Assembly (NCBI GenBank): GCA_035296625.1
Contig: DATHAO010000016.1
Coordinates: forward strand, 1 to 64,000
From: DATCLS01 sp035296625
Lineage (GTDB): Bacteria > Actinomycetota > Acidimicrobiia > Acidimicrobiales > VFJN01
Direction: 5' to 3'
Length of the DNA: 64,000 nucleotides
The translations under genes were made by a program, and so were the position numbers. Each line of letters opens with the position of its first letter. The first letter of the stretch is position 1. Below, piece after piece: positions 43,574 to 52,666 of this stretch. Below the pieces are notes generated by a model. That model searched no databases, was not told the origin of the DNA, and saw nothing but the letters and a program-made list of their open reading frames with translations.

Positions 43574-45780
43574 GCCCGTTCGGGGAGGCGGCGGCACCCG
43601 GCGAAGTCGTCGCCGTCGACACCGCGGCGCCCCCGCCGATCGCCGCGGAAGCACGGGGGCGACGGCGCCGGCGCCCGACGGGTGCGCCTCCACCCCTTCC
43701 GAAGAGCCTGGGCACCACGGGCACGTTGTGGCTGGTCGTGCTCGCCGTGCTGATCGGGTGGATCGTGGTGCTGTTGGCGTCGCCGGCGGCTCGGCGGCTC
43801 ACCGACCAGGTCGACGCCGCCATCCTCCGCCAGATCGCCCGCGGGCGGACGGCGTGGCTGACGGACGTGGCCGGCGCTGTCGACCGCATGGCCACGGGGT
43901 GGACGTTGACCGTCGTGGCGGTGTCGATGCTCGTGGCGCAGATGGTGTTCCGGCGCTGGCGGCACCTGTTCACCTTCCTCGCCAGCATCTTCGTCGTCGA
44001 GACGCTCGGCATCCAGCTCTACCAGACGTTCTCGCGGCCGCGTCCCTACGACGTGACGGCGATCGGCCGGTGGGCCGGGTTCTCGTCCCCCTCCCCGCCC
44101 GTGACGGTGCTCGCCGCCGTCCTCGTCGGGGTCCTCTACAGCCTCGTCCCGGCCGGCCGCGCCCGCGGCCGGGCGAAGCTGGCCGTCGCCGTGGTGCTGG
44201 CCGTCGTCGGCGCGGCGCGCCTGTACCTCGGCATCGACCATCCCTTCGACGTACTCGTCGGCCTGGCGCTCGGCGTCGCCATCCCTCTCGCCGGCTTCCG
44301 CCTGTTCACGCCGAACGAGTTCGTGCCCGTCGCCTATCGGCAGGGCAAGACGGCGCATCTCGACGTCGGCGGCAGGCGCGGCGAGGCCATCCGCCAGGCC
44401 GTGAGCGACCAACTGGGGCTGACCGTGCTCGACGCCCAACCGGTCGGGCTCGAGGGCTCCGGCGGCTCCACGCCCCTGCGGCTCCGCATCGCCGGCCCCC
44501 CGGCCGACTGGTACGTGTTCGCCAAGCTCTTCGCCATGAACCACGTCCGGGCAGACCGGTGGTACAAGCTGGGCCGGAAGCTCCTCTACGGGCGGCTCGA
44601 GGACGAGGGCCGCTTCGACAGCGTCCGTCGCCTCGTCGAGTACGAGGACTACGCCCTGCGGCTGCTGCGCGACGCGGGCGTCCCCACGGCGTCCTCCTAC
44701 GGGATCGTCGAGATCACCCCGGAGCGCGAGTACATGCTCGTGACCAGCTTCATCGAGGGCGCACGCGAGATCGGCGAGGCGGAACTCGACGACGGCGTGA
44801 TCGACAAGGCCCTCCAGATCATGCGCCGGCTGTGGGACGCCGGCCTGGCGCACCGCGACATCAAGCCGGCCAACCTGCTCGTGCGCGACGGCGAGGTCTT
44901 CCTCATCGACGCCTTCTTCGTCCAGGTCCGACCGTCGCCGTGGCGCCAGGCCGTCGACCTCGGCAACATGATGCTCGTCCTCGCAGTCAGGACCGACGCC
45001 GAGCGCGTCTACGAGCGGGCCCTGCGGTACTTCACGCCCGACGACATCGCGGAGGCCTTCGCCGCCACCCGGGGTGTGGCCAGCCCCACCCAGCTCCGTG
45101 CCGTGATGAAGCGCGACGGCAGGGATCTGATCGGCCAGTTCCGCCGGCTGGCACCGGAGCGACCGCGCATCGCCATCCAGCGATGGAGCCTCCGCCGCGT
45201 CGGGTTGGCCCTGGCCGTCGCCGCGGCTCTGGTCTTCGCCACCACTGAGGCCGTGGACATGTTCGCACCGACCAACAACCTCCCCCTGGGTGCGGCACCC
45301 GACTGCGGCACCGGCCGCCTGATGATCCTCGTGGCCCAGTCGGTGCCGGACGCCACGCAGGTGCCCTGCATCGCGACGCTGCCCGCCGGGTGGGAGCAGG
45401 GCAGCGTCCACGTCAAGCGCCATCGGGCCACCTTCTCGCTCGACTCCGATCTCGGCGGAGACGAGGCGGTCAAGGTCACGCTGTCCCCGCGCGACGACTG
45501 CGACGTGTCGAACGCGACCCAGGTGCCCAGCGACGAGTTGGGGACCGAGAGGTTCGAGCAGCCGGAACGGCTGCCGCCCGATCTGCGGAGCACCCGCTAC
45601 TACCTGTTCCCGGGCGGCTGCGTGACGTACCGGTTCGCGTTCGACGAGGGGGCGGACCCGGCGCTCATGTTCAGCGCCGAGCAGGCGCTCGCCTTCGAGC
45701 CGCGGGCGGCGCTGGCCGACGAGGTCCTTGACCGGAGCGGTCTCGAGCTGTGCGGCGCCGGGACCGAGTGCACCGGATGA
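43570..45780 (+). CDS. PAP2-phosphatase/kinase fusion membrane protein
   Basis: 736 aa. Residues about 50-245 form a six-helix PAP2 domain; motif 1 (FSRPRP) and motif 3 (ARLYLGIDHPFDV) are present but motif 2, normally PSGH, reads PSPP at about 173-177, so the catalytic His is missing. Residues about 260-530 are a lipopolysaccharide-kinase/RIO-like kinase with DWYVFAKLF, HRDIKPAN (428-435) and LIDAF in place of DFG-type text. One helix follows (about 540-565), then an extracytoplasmic C-terminal domain with paired cysteines (PDCGTG, VPCIAT, DDCDVS, GGCVTY). GTGA overlap with the upstream lipoprotein gene. Confidence 0.85.
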   Translation: MSPFGEAAAPGEVVAVDTAAPPPIAAEARGRRRRRPTGAPPPLPKSLGTTGTLWLVVLAVLIGWIVVLLASPAARRLTDQVDAAILRQIARGRTAWLTDVAGAVDRMATGWTLTVVAVSMLVAQMVFRRWRHLFTFLASIFVVETLGIQLYQTFSRPRPYDVTAIGRWAGFSSPSPPVTVLAAVLVGVLYSLVPAGRARGRAKLAVAVVLAVVGAARLYLGIDHPFDVLVGLALGVAIPLAGFRLFTPNEFVPVAYRQGKTAHLDVGGRRGEAIRQAVSDQLGLTVLDAQPVGLEGSGGSTPLRLRIAGPPADWYVFAKLFAMNHVRADRWYKLGRKLLYGRLEDEGRFDSVRRLVEYEDYALRLLRDAGVPTASSYGIVEITPEREYMLVTSFIEGAREIGEAELDDGVIDKALQIMRRLWDAGLAHRDIKPANLLVRDGEVFLIDAFFVQVRPSPWRQAVDLGNMMLVLAVRTDAERVYERALRYFTPDDIAEAFAATRGVASPTQLRAVMKRDGRDLIGQFRRLAPERPRIAIQRWSLRRVGLALAVAAALVFATTEAVDMFAPTNNLPLGAAPDCGTGRLMILVAQSVPDATQVPCIATLPAGWEQGSVHVKRHRATFSLDSDLGGDEAVKVTLSPRDDCDVSNATQVPSDELGTERFEQPERLPPDLRSTRYYLFPGGCVTYRFAFDEGADPALMFSAEQALAFEPRAALADEVLDRSGLELCGAGTECTG

Positions 45781-45823
45781 TCGACGCGCCCGGGTCGCCA
45801 TCCGCCGTGGAGAGGTGCCGCCC

Positions 45824-46480
45824 GTGAGCGACGTCGACACGGGCACCGCCCCGACGACCTGGACGCGGCGACGGGGTGACGCGCTGGCCGCGGCCGCGGG
45901 TGTCGCGGTGCTCGCCGCCGGCATGGCCGTGGTCAGGGACGGGACGGTGCCGGGCTGGGAGGAGAGCACGTTCGAGGCGGTCAACGGCCTCCCCGATTGG
46001 CTGTACCCGGTGCTCTGGCCCTTCCAGCAGCTGGGCGTTCTCGTGGTCGCGCCGCTCGCGGCGGTCGTCGCAGCGATCCTCCGGCGCTACCGCCTGGCGG
46101 CGGGCCTCCTCTTGGCCACCGTTGCCAAGCTCGTCCTCGAGCGGGTGGTCAAGGCCCTCGTCAGCCGCGAACGCCCCGGGACCTCCGTCGGCCCGGAGGC
46201 GGAGCTGCGAGGTGACGTGAGCGCCCGCGGCGAGAGCTTCGTCTCGGGCCACGCAGTGATGATCGCCGCCATCGCCTGCCTCGTCGTGCCCTACCTGCCG
46301 CGTCGCTGGAGACCGGTCGCGTGGGTGCTCGTCGTCCTCGTCATGGTCGGCCGGGTCTACGTCGGCGCCCACAACCCGCTCGACGTGATCTGCGGGGCGG
46401 CCCTCGGCGTGGTCATCGGTTCGTGCCTCAACCTGGCCCTGGGCGTGCCGGGACGACGCATCCGGCGCGGGACGCCCTAG
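45824..46480 (+). CDS. PAP2-family membrane phosphatase
   Basis: 218 aa, six helices. All motifs are intact: K-x6-RP as KALVSRERP, SGH in ESFVSGHAVM, and R-x5-H-x3-D as GRVYVGAHNPLDV. Known relatives dephosphorylate undecaprenyl diphosphate, phosphatidate or phosphatidylglycerol phosphate at the outer membrane face. GGAGAGG precedes the GTG at 45824. It follows the fusion gene by 43 bp. Confidence 0.9.
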   Translation: MSDVDTGTAPTTWTRRRGDALAAAAGVAVLAAGMAVVRDGTVPGWEESTFEAVNGLPDWLYPVLWPFQQLGVLVVAPLAAVVAAILRRYRLAAGLLLATVAKLVLERVVKALVSRERPGTSVGPEAELRGDVSARGESFVSGHAVMIAAIACLVVPYLPRRWRPVAWVLVVLVMVGRVYVGAHNPLDVICGAALGVVIGSCLNLALGVPGRRIRRGTP

Positions 46481-46525
46481 GTTCACACTGCTGATGTCCC
46501 CGGTCGCCTGATCGCGAGCGTTCCC

Positions 46526-47185
46526 ATGGCCCGAACGTCCCCTCCGTCCGAGCGCGCTCGGCGCCTCGTCGGCGCGCGGCCGTGGGGGCGTCACCACACC
46601 GAGGCGGCGGCCGGCGTCGGCCTCCTGGGGGTGAGCTGGCTGCTGGCCGCAAGGACGGACACTGTGGCGGACTGGGAGGTCCGCGTCTTCGACATCGTGA
46701 ACGGCCTTCCCGGGGCGTGGCGCTGGCCGGTCTGGCCTGTCATGCAGCTCGGCAATTTCTGGATGGTCGTCGCGGGCGGCATCGGGGTCTACGCGTTCAC
46801 GCGGCGGGCGCGGCCCGCCCTGGCCGCCTCGTCGGCGGTGCTGCTCGGCTGGGTCGTGGCCAAGGTCGTGAAGCACGCCGTCCAGCGAGGGCGGCCGGAG
46901 GACCTACTCGAACAGGTCCAGCTGCGGGAGGCGGGCGTGCACGGCCGGGGCTACGTCTCCGGCCACACGACCACCGCCTTCGCCCTCGCCACCGTGGTCA
47001 CGCCCCTGCTGCCCGGGCGCTGGCGCGTGGCGCCGTACGCGCTGGCGTCGGCCGTCGGCCTGGCGCGCATCTACTACGGCGCCCACCTGCCCCTCGATGT
47101 GGTGGGCGGGGCCGGCCTCGGCATCCTGTGCGGCCTGGTCGCGTCGATCGCCTTCGGCACCATCCACCCGATCCACGAGCGCTGA
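46526..47185 (+). CDS. PAP2-family membrane phosphatase
   Basis: 219 aa, six helices, clearly paralogous to the preceding gene (shared DxVNGLP segment before helix 2). Motifs are KVVKHAVQRGRP, GYVSGHTTT and ARIYYGAHLPLDV, all intact. The ATG at 46526 has no strong ribosome site. Last gene of the cluster; the 150-bp spacer before the convergent esterase gene shows nothing else. Confidence 0.9.
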   Translation: MARTSPPSERARRLVGARPWGRHHTEAAAGVGLLGVSWLLAARTDTVADWEVRVFDIVNGLPGAWRWPVWPVMQLGNFWMVVAGGIGVYAFTRRARPALAASSAVLLGWVVAKVVKHAVQRGRPEDLLEQVQLREAGVHGRGYVSGHTTTAFALATVVTPLLPGRWRVAPYALASAVGLARIYYGAHLPLDVVGGAGLGILCGLVASIAFGTIHPIHER

Positions 47186-47335
47186 GGGCGTCGACGCGAC
47201 GCTGGCGGCCCGTGTCTTCCCCGGCGAGCGCCACCGCGCCCGGTTCCGGTCCGCGGCGGCCGCAGGCCGCGTCCGGTCGCCTTCGACAGGTCATCTCGCA
47301 GGGACTCGAGGCCAGCCCGCGCCGCCTGATCCTGG

Positions 47336-50300
47336 TCACCGGGCGCTGCGACACAACGCCAGCTCCGCCTCGCAGGTGTTGCGCCCGGCCCGGTCGACGG
47401 CCACGTCGTGGCCCGGGCCGCCGAGGTTGCGGTCGTTGCCGGGGCCGCCGAACAGCCAGTCGTCGCCTGGTCCCCCGATGAGCACGTCGGCGCCGGGCCC
47501 GCCCCAGAGCAGATCGTTCCCGCCGAGGCCGCACACGACGTCCGCCCGCGGGCTACCGACGAGGACGTCGTCCCCTTCGGTGCCGGTGATCGTGCAACCG
47601 ACCGTCGCAATGGCCTCGGTCGTGGCGGTGCCGCCGTCGTCGTCGGTGACCGTCAGCGTCACGGCGTAGGCGCCCGGCTGCGCGTAGGTGTGGGCGCCCG
47701 TCACCGTGGCCGTCCCCGGCCCGGTGGGTGTGACGGTCACCGGCTCGACCGTCCCGTCACCCCAGTCGGCCTGGGCGGTGTGGGTGTCGGCGAGCCCGGG
47801 ATCGGTCACGGTGGCGGTGAGGCCGGCGGCGGTGCCCGCGGGCACGCCGTCGAGCGTGAGGCCCGCGGTCGCCGGGGCGGCGTTCACGGTGACGACCTCG
47901 GCAGTGTCGGTGTCGGTGGCCCCGGTCGTCGTGGTCGCGGTGAGCGCGAGGGTCTCGGTGGCGTCGTCCACGCCGGCGAGGGTGGGCGTCGCCGAGGACG
48001 CGTCGTCTACCCGCTCGGGCGGCGCCCACGCCAGGGCGGCGTGCGCCGGCCGGCCGTCGCCGGTCGTGGCCGTCCCGGACAGGGTGATCGTCGATCCCTC
48101 GACCACCTCGTAGGGGCCTCCGGCGTCGGCCGTCAGGTCGAAGTAGCCCTGCGGCTCGAGCACGTGGTCGGCCACGAAGTCCGCGGAGCGCCGCAGGATG
48201 TCGCGCTGCTGGGTGCCGAAGATCTCGTGGCCGGCACCTTCGTACTCGACGAGGTCGCAGATCAGGCCGATGGCCCGCGCGGCCGTGCAGGTCGACCGGG
48301 CGTTCCCGATCGCGAGGGTGGTGTCGTCGGTGCCGTGGAAGGCGAGCACGGGCGGCTCGCCGACCTCGGGCACCCCGAAGGTGGCGCCGGCCACCGACAG
48401 GGCGGCCTGCACCGGCGAGGTCGCCGGCCCCGACTGTCCCGGGAGGTACGCGAGGTTGAACGCCGTGACGGCGCCGGCCGAATAGCCGCCGGCCACGATG
48501 GCGTCGGGATCGATGCCGTACTCGGCGGCGTGCTCGCGCAGCCAGGCGAGCGCCGCCGTCGCATCGTCGTAGGCGTCGTAGGCCGCGGCCACGATGCCGG
48601 CGACGTCGCTCGTGGGGATGTCCGACCGCAGCCGGTACTGCAGGGACACGGCCACATAGCCTCGGCGGGCGGAGTCGCGGGCGTAGCCGGCCATGTTCGA
48701 CTTGTCGCCGAAGATGAAGTAGCCGCCGTGCATCCAGAGGACGACCGGCCGCTGGGTCGCCGTGTCGCCGGCCGGGCGGTAGATGTCCATGTGCAGCTCG
48801 ACGGGGTTGCCGTGGTGGTCGACCGTCTGCCGGTAGGCGATGTCGAGGTCGACGTCGACCTCGGTGAAGACCTGGTCGCGGTAACGGCCCCGCGACGGCG
48901 GCGGCGGGGCGAACGTGACCCGTGCCGACACCGTCGCGCCGCGGAGGTAGTCCCGGGCGACGATGGCGCACCCGGGCGCCTGCCGACAGTCGACGGACAG
49001 GTCGTCGAACTCGACGTCGAAGCGGCCCTCGACGACGAGCGTCGCGGTGAACGCCCCGGAGTCGTCGACCTCCGGGAAGGCGTAGGCGGCGGGGTCGCAC
49101 AGGGACTCGTCGCCCGCCGAGCACAGCGAGACGTCGACGTAGCCCAGCCGCGGGAAATTGGCGCCGGTCACGGTGACGGTGGACCCGTCCGTGAGATCCT
49201 CGTCGGGCGCGACCGTGATGGACGGGTCCGGCAGGAGCGGTCCCGTCGGGTCGAACGACACCTCGGCGCGCCCCGACCGGGGCGACCCCGGGGACGGGCC
49301 CACGACGACGGCGCACGGCTCCGACGATGTCCGGCAGTCGACCGCCCCGGCGTAGGTGGGCACCCGTGCCGCCACGGCAACCTGGGTCACCAGCGTGCCG
49401 TCGGGGGACACCTCGCTCCCGAAGGACAGGTAGACGCACCTCTCCCAGCCGGGATCGGCGGGGGCGCACTGGTAGACGGCGGCACCGGCGCTGACGGTCG
49501 GCAGGCCCGAGGCCCGGACGTCGACGAGCTGCCCGTCGACGAGCCCGCTCGCGGGCGTCACCGACACGACCGGCGGTGGGGCCGGCGCTGCGTCCGGGTC
49601 GAACGCGATCGGCAGCCGCACCGTGGCGAGCGGCGAGTCCCCGTAGAACGCGACCAGGAGGCACGACCCTGCCCGCCGGCAGTCCACCTGCCGGCTGCCG
49701 CCGACCTCGATCAGCATGTACGCCGCGATGTCGAGCGTGAACGTGCCGTCGGGCTCCACCGGCGCGTACTCACCGAGGTCCCAGTCGCACGCGAGATCCG
49801 CCCCCGCCGGCCCCGCAACGCACTGCCGCACGCCGACGTAGTCGGAGCGACCGAACCCGACGCCGGTGACCCGGACGACCTGGCCATCGGTGAGATCTTG
49901 CGACGGTGACACCGTCGCGGACGGGAGCGGAAGCGGCTCGACCGCCGGGTCGAACGCCAACGGGGCCGACCCGACGATCTCCCACCCTGCGACGTCCGCG
50001 AGGGCGACGCCAGCCACGCACGCGCCCTCGGCGCGGCAGTCGACCGGCTCGCCGGCGGTGGGCAGGAGTGTGCTGGCCTCGAGCGTGAGCGTCGCGGTGC
50101 CGGCGGAGCTCGCCTGGCCGTAGGCGTCCGCGCCGATCAGGCAGGCCGTCACGTCCATGGCCCCAGCCGGGCACTGCCCGAGCACCACCCATGCGCCGGC
50201 GGGCAGACCGGTCGTCGTCACGGTCACCACGGTCCCGTCGACGAGGCCGGACGAGGGCGTCGCGGTCACGGTGACGGCGTCGGCCGTCGCCGCGGCGGTG

Positions 50301-50668
50301 TTCCCTGCTGCAGCGGAGGGCTCGGCCGAGGCGAGAGCGCCGCCCGGGCCCAGCTGCGCCGCCTGCGCGGCCGGATCGCCCGGCACGCCACCCGCCGCAG
50401 GCAGGCCCGGCACTCCGTCGGGCACGCCGGGCGGGACCGCGCCGGGGTCGCCCGGGCCTCCGGTCGCGCCTGGCACGCCGGTGCCACCCGGACCGAGCCC
50501 CTCCGCGGCGAGCGCCTCGGCCCGGCTGACGCCGGTCGGCACCAGATCCGTTCCGTCCGGCGGCCGGGAGGCGCCGGCCGACGGCACCGCACACGAGGCG
50601 GCCACGGTGACCGCGGCCACCAGCGCCATCACGCACCGAACGATCGGCCGTCGCAGCGTCGCCCCCAC
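47336..50668 (-). CDS. secreted multidomain esterase with neocarzinostatin-like, PKD-like and RTX repeats
   Basis: 1110 aa. Signal peptide 1-34, then a Pro/Gly linker. Four neocarzinostatin-like domains follow at about 130-245, 250-365, 370-475 and 483-590, each beginning S-x-x-L-x-D-G-x-x-V and carrying two disulfide-type Cys pairs (QC..C and DCR..C). An alpha/beta-hydrolase esterase spans about 600-845 with the oxyanion HGG in VLWMHGGYFIFGD, nucleophile GYSAG, Asp in GTDDTT and His in GAGHEIFG. PKD-like beta sandwiches (about 848-1025) and RTX calcium repeats (GGxGxDxLxGG, about 1030-1100) end the protein. GTG at 50668 has GGAGG with 7-base spacing. Likely acts outside the cell on a polymer or ester. 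Confidence 0.87.
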   Translation of the reverse strand: MGATLRRPIVRCVMALVAAVTVAASCAVPSAGASRPPDGTDLVPTGVSRAEALAAEGLGPGGTGVPGATGGPGDPGAVPPGVPDGVPGLPAAGGVPGDPAAQAAQLGPGGALASAEPSAAAGNTAAATADAVTVTATPSSGLVDGTVVTVTTTGLPAGAWVVLGQCPAGAMDVTACLIGADAYGQASSAGTATLTLEASTLLPTAGEPVDCRAEGACVAGVALADVAGWEIVGSAPLAFDPAVEPLPLPSATVSPSQDLTDGQVVRVTGVGFGRSDYVGVRQCVAGPAGADLACDWDLGEYAPVEPDGTFTLDIAAYMLIEVGGSRQVDCRRAGSCLLVAFYGDSPLATVRLPIAFDPDAAPAPPPVVSVTPASGLVDGQLVDVRASGLPTVSAGAAVYQCAPADPGWERCVYLSFGSEVSPDGTLVTQVAVAARVPTYAGAVDCRTSSEPCAVVVGPSPGSPRSGRAEVSFDPTGPLLPDPSITVAPDEDLTDGSTVTVTGANFPRLGYVDVSLCSAGDESLCDPAAYAFPEVDDSGAFTATLVVEGRFDVEFDDLSVDCRQAPGCAIVARDYLRGATVSARVTFAPPPPSRGRYRDQVFTEVDVDLDIAYRQTVDHHGNPVELHMDIYRPAGDTATQRPVVLWMHGGYFIFGDKSNMAGYARDSARRGYVAVSLQYRLRSDIPTSDVAGIVAAAYDAYDDATAALAWLREHAAEYGIDPDAIVAGGYSAGAVTAFNLAYLPGQSGPATSPVQAALSVAGATFGVPEVGEPPVLAFHGTDDTTLAIGNARSTCTAARAIGLICDLVEYEGAGHEIFGTQQRDILRRSADFVADHVLEPQGYFDLTADAGGPYEVVEGSTITLSGTATTGDGRPAHAALAWAPPERVDDASSATPTLAGVDDATETLALTATTTTGATDTDTAEVVTVNAAPATAGLTLDGVPAGTAAGLTATVTDPGLADTHTAQADWGDGTVEPVTVTPTGPGTATVTGAHTYAQPGAYAVTLTVTDDDGGTATTEAIATVGCTITGTEGDDVLVGSPRADVVCGLGGNDLLWGGPGADVLIGGPGDDWLFGGPGNDRNLGGPGHDVAVDRAGRNTCEAELALCRSAR

Positions 50669-50745
50669 GTCCCCACCTCCGCGCCGGGCCGCCCACGAGG
50701 CTCGCCGCCTGCGACACCCTAGTGACGGGAACCCGGAGCCGGCCG

Positions 50746-51378
50746 TCAGCGGACGAATGTGAAGAGGTGCTGGCCGGGCCGGAACGGTTTCGGCGTCGTG
50801 ACCAGGCGGGCGGCGCCCACGCCGAAGCTGCGATCGGCGGGTATCACGACCTGTCGCGGCTCGAAGCCGGCGTCGACGAGCCAACCCTGGAGGGCGTCGA
50901 TGATCGCCGGGTCCCTCGGGTGCCGCGTCCAGACGACCCAGGCGCCGGGAGCGCAGAGCGCAGGCAGGAACCGCACCGTGGCCTCGATGTCGTCGTCGCT
51001 GATGTTGCCGAAGACGCCACAGGCCAGCACCAGCTCGGCCGGCACCGCACCGGCGTAGGCGTCGGAGCTGCCGGCGTCCGCCTCGACGACCTCGAAGCCG
51101 TCGAGGCCAGCGGCGTCAATGGCGCGTCGGGCGGCGGCCGCGTTGGTCGGGTCGAGCTCGACCAGGCGGCCGCTCAGGTCTGCTCGTCGCTGGCGACGGG
51201 CCACGGTGAGGATGTCGTGGCCCTGCCCTGCGCAGATGCTGACAACCCGGACCGGTCCGGGCGCCAGGTGATCGAGCGCCTCGGCGATGAGGCTCTGGAC
51301 GACGAGGAGGCGGAGGTGCAGGTGGGACCCCGGTTCCCCGTAGCCGTCGTGCCACGCCACGTAGTCCTGCAGTCCCAT
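50746..51378 (-). CDS. class I SAM-dependent methyltransferase
   Basis: 210 aa from ATG 51378 (GAGG 8 bases upstream); ATG 51405 would add nine residues. The SAM site is VRVVSICAGQGHDIL with the acidic GRLVELDP of motif II and VVEADAGSSDAY of motif III. It resembles class I enzymes whose substrate cannot be told from sequence. It precedes the large esterase gene on the same strand by 77 bp. Confidence 0.82.
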   Translation of the reverse strand: MGLQDYVAWHDGYGEPGSHLHLRLLVVQSLIAEALDHLAPGPVRVVSICAGQGHDILTVARRQRRADLSGRLVELDPTNAAAARRAIDAAGLDGFEVVEADAGSSDAYAGAVPAELVLACGVFGNISDDDIEATVRFLPALCAPGAWVVWTRHPRDPAIIDALQGWLVDAGFEPRQVVIPADRSFGVGAARLVTTPKPFRPGQHLFTFVR

Positions 51379-51409
51379 GGCGCCAGCCTCGCGCGGCGTC
51401 GCCATCGCT

Positions 51410-51684
51410 TCAGGTGGCGACGGGGGCGCCCGGACGTCGTGACGGGTACCGGACCTGCTCGCCACGCTGGAACGAGGCGATGTGGTCGTGGGCAGGGTGT
51501 CGGGAGTCCCTGAGGCGCCGCAGGAAGGCGGCCCGGTCGTAGGCGACCCGTCGGTGCTCGAGTCGGTGGCCGTGGCGGTCGGCGTGGACGATCACGCAGC
51601 TGGCGCGGAGGTGGTCGGTGATCGGATTGCCGACGCTGCCTTCACGCGGTTGCCGTGCACGTCCGACAGCACGCCCAGGTGCAT
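51410..51684 (-). pseudogene. metallophosphoesterase remnant (large internal deletion plus frameshift)
   Basis: From ATG 51684 (GGGAGG, 8-base spacing) the frame encodes MHLGVLSDVHGNRVK, the first metal-binding motif of calcineurin-like phosphoesterases. The sequence then changes frame and continues as GNPITDHLRASCVIVHADRH through FLRRLRDSRHPAHDHI, which is the family's C-terminal end (the GNP element and final helix). Everything between, about 140-160 residues with the other metal ligands, is gone. The product cannot be active. Confidence 0.75.
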
Positions 51685-51738
51685 CGCGACAGCCTCCCAA
51701 CCACGGCGCCGGTAGCGTCGAGCGAAGGGGGTGACGGG

Positions 51739-52170
51739 GTGACCGAGTACGAGGACGTCCCGCCGGAGATCCTCGCCGAGCTCCGGCCCGTGTGCCTCGG
51801 GCTGCCGGAGGCGTACGAGGAGCCGGCATGGGTCGGTACGCGTTGGCGGATCCGCAAGCGGACCTTCGCGCACGTCCTGACGGTGGACACGGGGCGGCCC
51901 CCGGCCTACGCCCGCGCCGCGGAGGCGTCCGGCCCGATCATCGTGCTGACGTTCCGGTCGTCGGGTCCCGAGCTCGAGGCACTCCGCAGCGCCGGCCATC
52001 CGTTCTTCTGGGCCGGGTGGGGGCGCGACGTCGTCGGCATGGTGCTCGATGCCGACGTCGACTGGGACGAGGTCGCGGAGCTCCTCACCGAGAGCTACTG
52101 CGTCCTCGCGCCGAAGAAGCTGGTCGAGCTGGTCGACCGCCCGGCGAGTGATCTGGGCGCCGGTGACTGA
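51739..52170 (+). CDS. MmcQ/YjbR-family protein
   Basis: 143 aa. The pattern LRPVCLGLPEAYEEPAWVGTRWRIRKRTFAHVL and the late DVDWDEVAELLTESYCVLAPKKL are diagnostic of the YjbR/MmcQ fold (CyaY-like, proposed DNA-binding). GTG at 51739 is preceded by GGGGTGACGGGG; a TAGCGT hexamer at 51713 may be its promoter. It overlaps the following GNAT gene by 8 bases. Confidence 0.88.
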   Translation: MTEYEDVPPEILAELRPVCLGLPEAYEEPAWVGTRWRIRKRTFAHVLTVDTGRPPAYARAAEASGPIIVLTFRSSGPELEALRSAGHPFFWAGWGRDVVGMVLDADVDWDEVAELLTESYCVLAPKKLVELVDRPASDLGAGD

Positions 52171-52666
52171 ACCTCGCACGACTCTCGTGATGCGACCGGC
52201 GACGGACGCCGACGCAGCCGAGATCGCCGAGATCTGGCACCTCGGTTGGCGTGATGGACACCTCGGGTTCGTCCCGGACGAACTGGTCGCGGCCCGGACC
52301 GGGCCGTCGTTCCGGAAAAGGGCTGCCGAACGGGTCGACGACACAACCGTGGCGACCCTCGATGGCGTCGTGGCCGGGTTCGTGATGGTCGTCGACGACG
52401 AGGTCGAGCAGGTCTACGTCTCGGGGCGCCACCGCGGCACGGGGGTGGCCGACCGGCTACTCGCGGAGGCCGAGCGGCTGGTCAGGGAGGCCGGGCACCC
52501 GGCAGCATGGCTTGCGGTCGTGGCGGGGAACGCGCGGGCGCGTCGGTTCTACGAGCGCCAGGGGTGGGTCGACGACGGGCCGTTCGACTACTCGGCGTCG
52601 GCCGAGCAGGGACCCATCTCGGTGCCGTCGCATCGCTACGTGAAGGACGTCGGGTCGGGGTCCTGA
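52163..52666 (+). CDS. GNAT-family N-acetyltransferase
   Basis: 167 aa. Acetyl-CoA site RHRGTGVADRLLAEAERLV, preceded by VEQVYVSG and followed by NARARRFYERQGWVDDGPF, all standard. The N-terminal VMRPATDADAAEIAEIW fits. The C-terminal HRYVK is common in acetyltransferases of the PhnO/RimI-like group. GTG at 52163 overlaps the YjbR stop, so the pair is coupled. Confidence 0.88.
   Translation: MTEPRTTLVMRPATDADAAEIAEIWHLGWRDGHLGFVPDELVAARTGPSFRKRAAERVDDTTVATLDGVVAGFVMVVDDEVEQVYVSGRHRGTGVADRLLAEAERLVREAGHPAAWLAVVAGNARARRFYERQGWVDDGPFDYSASAEQGPISVPSHRYVKDVGSGS

Noticed and set aside
43216..45984. A 922-codon minus-strand frame over the PAP2-kinase gene.
   Set aside because: No motif or ribosome site; the opposite strand carries a coherent multidomain protein in a tight operon.
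47408..49909. An 833-codon plus-strand frame antisense to the secreted esterase.
   Set aside because: Gly/Arg/Val-rich shadow; the minus strand shows signal peptide, repeated domains and a catalytic triad.
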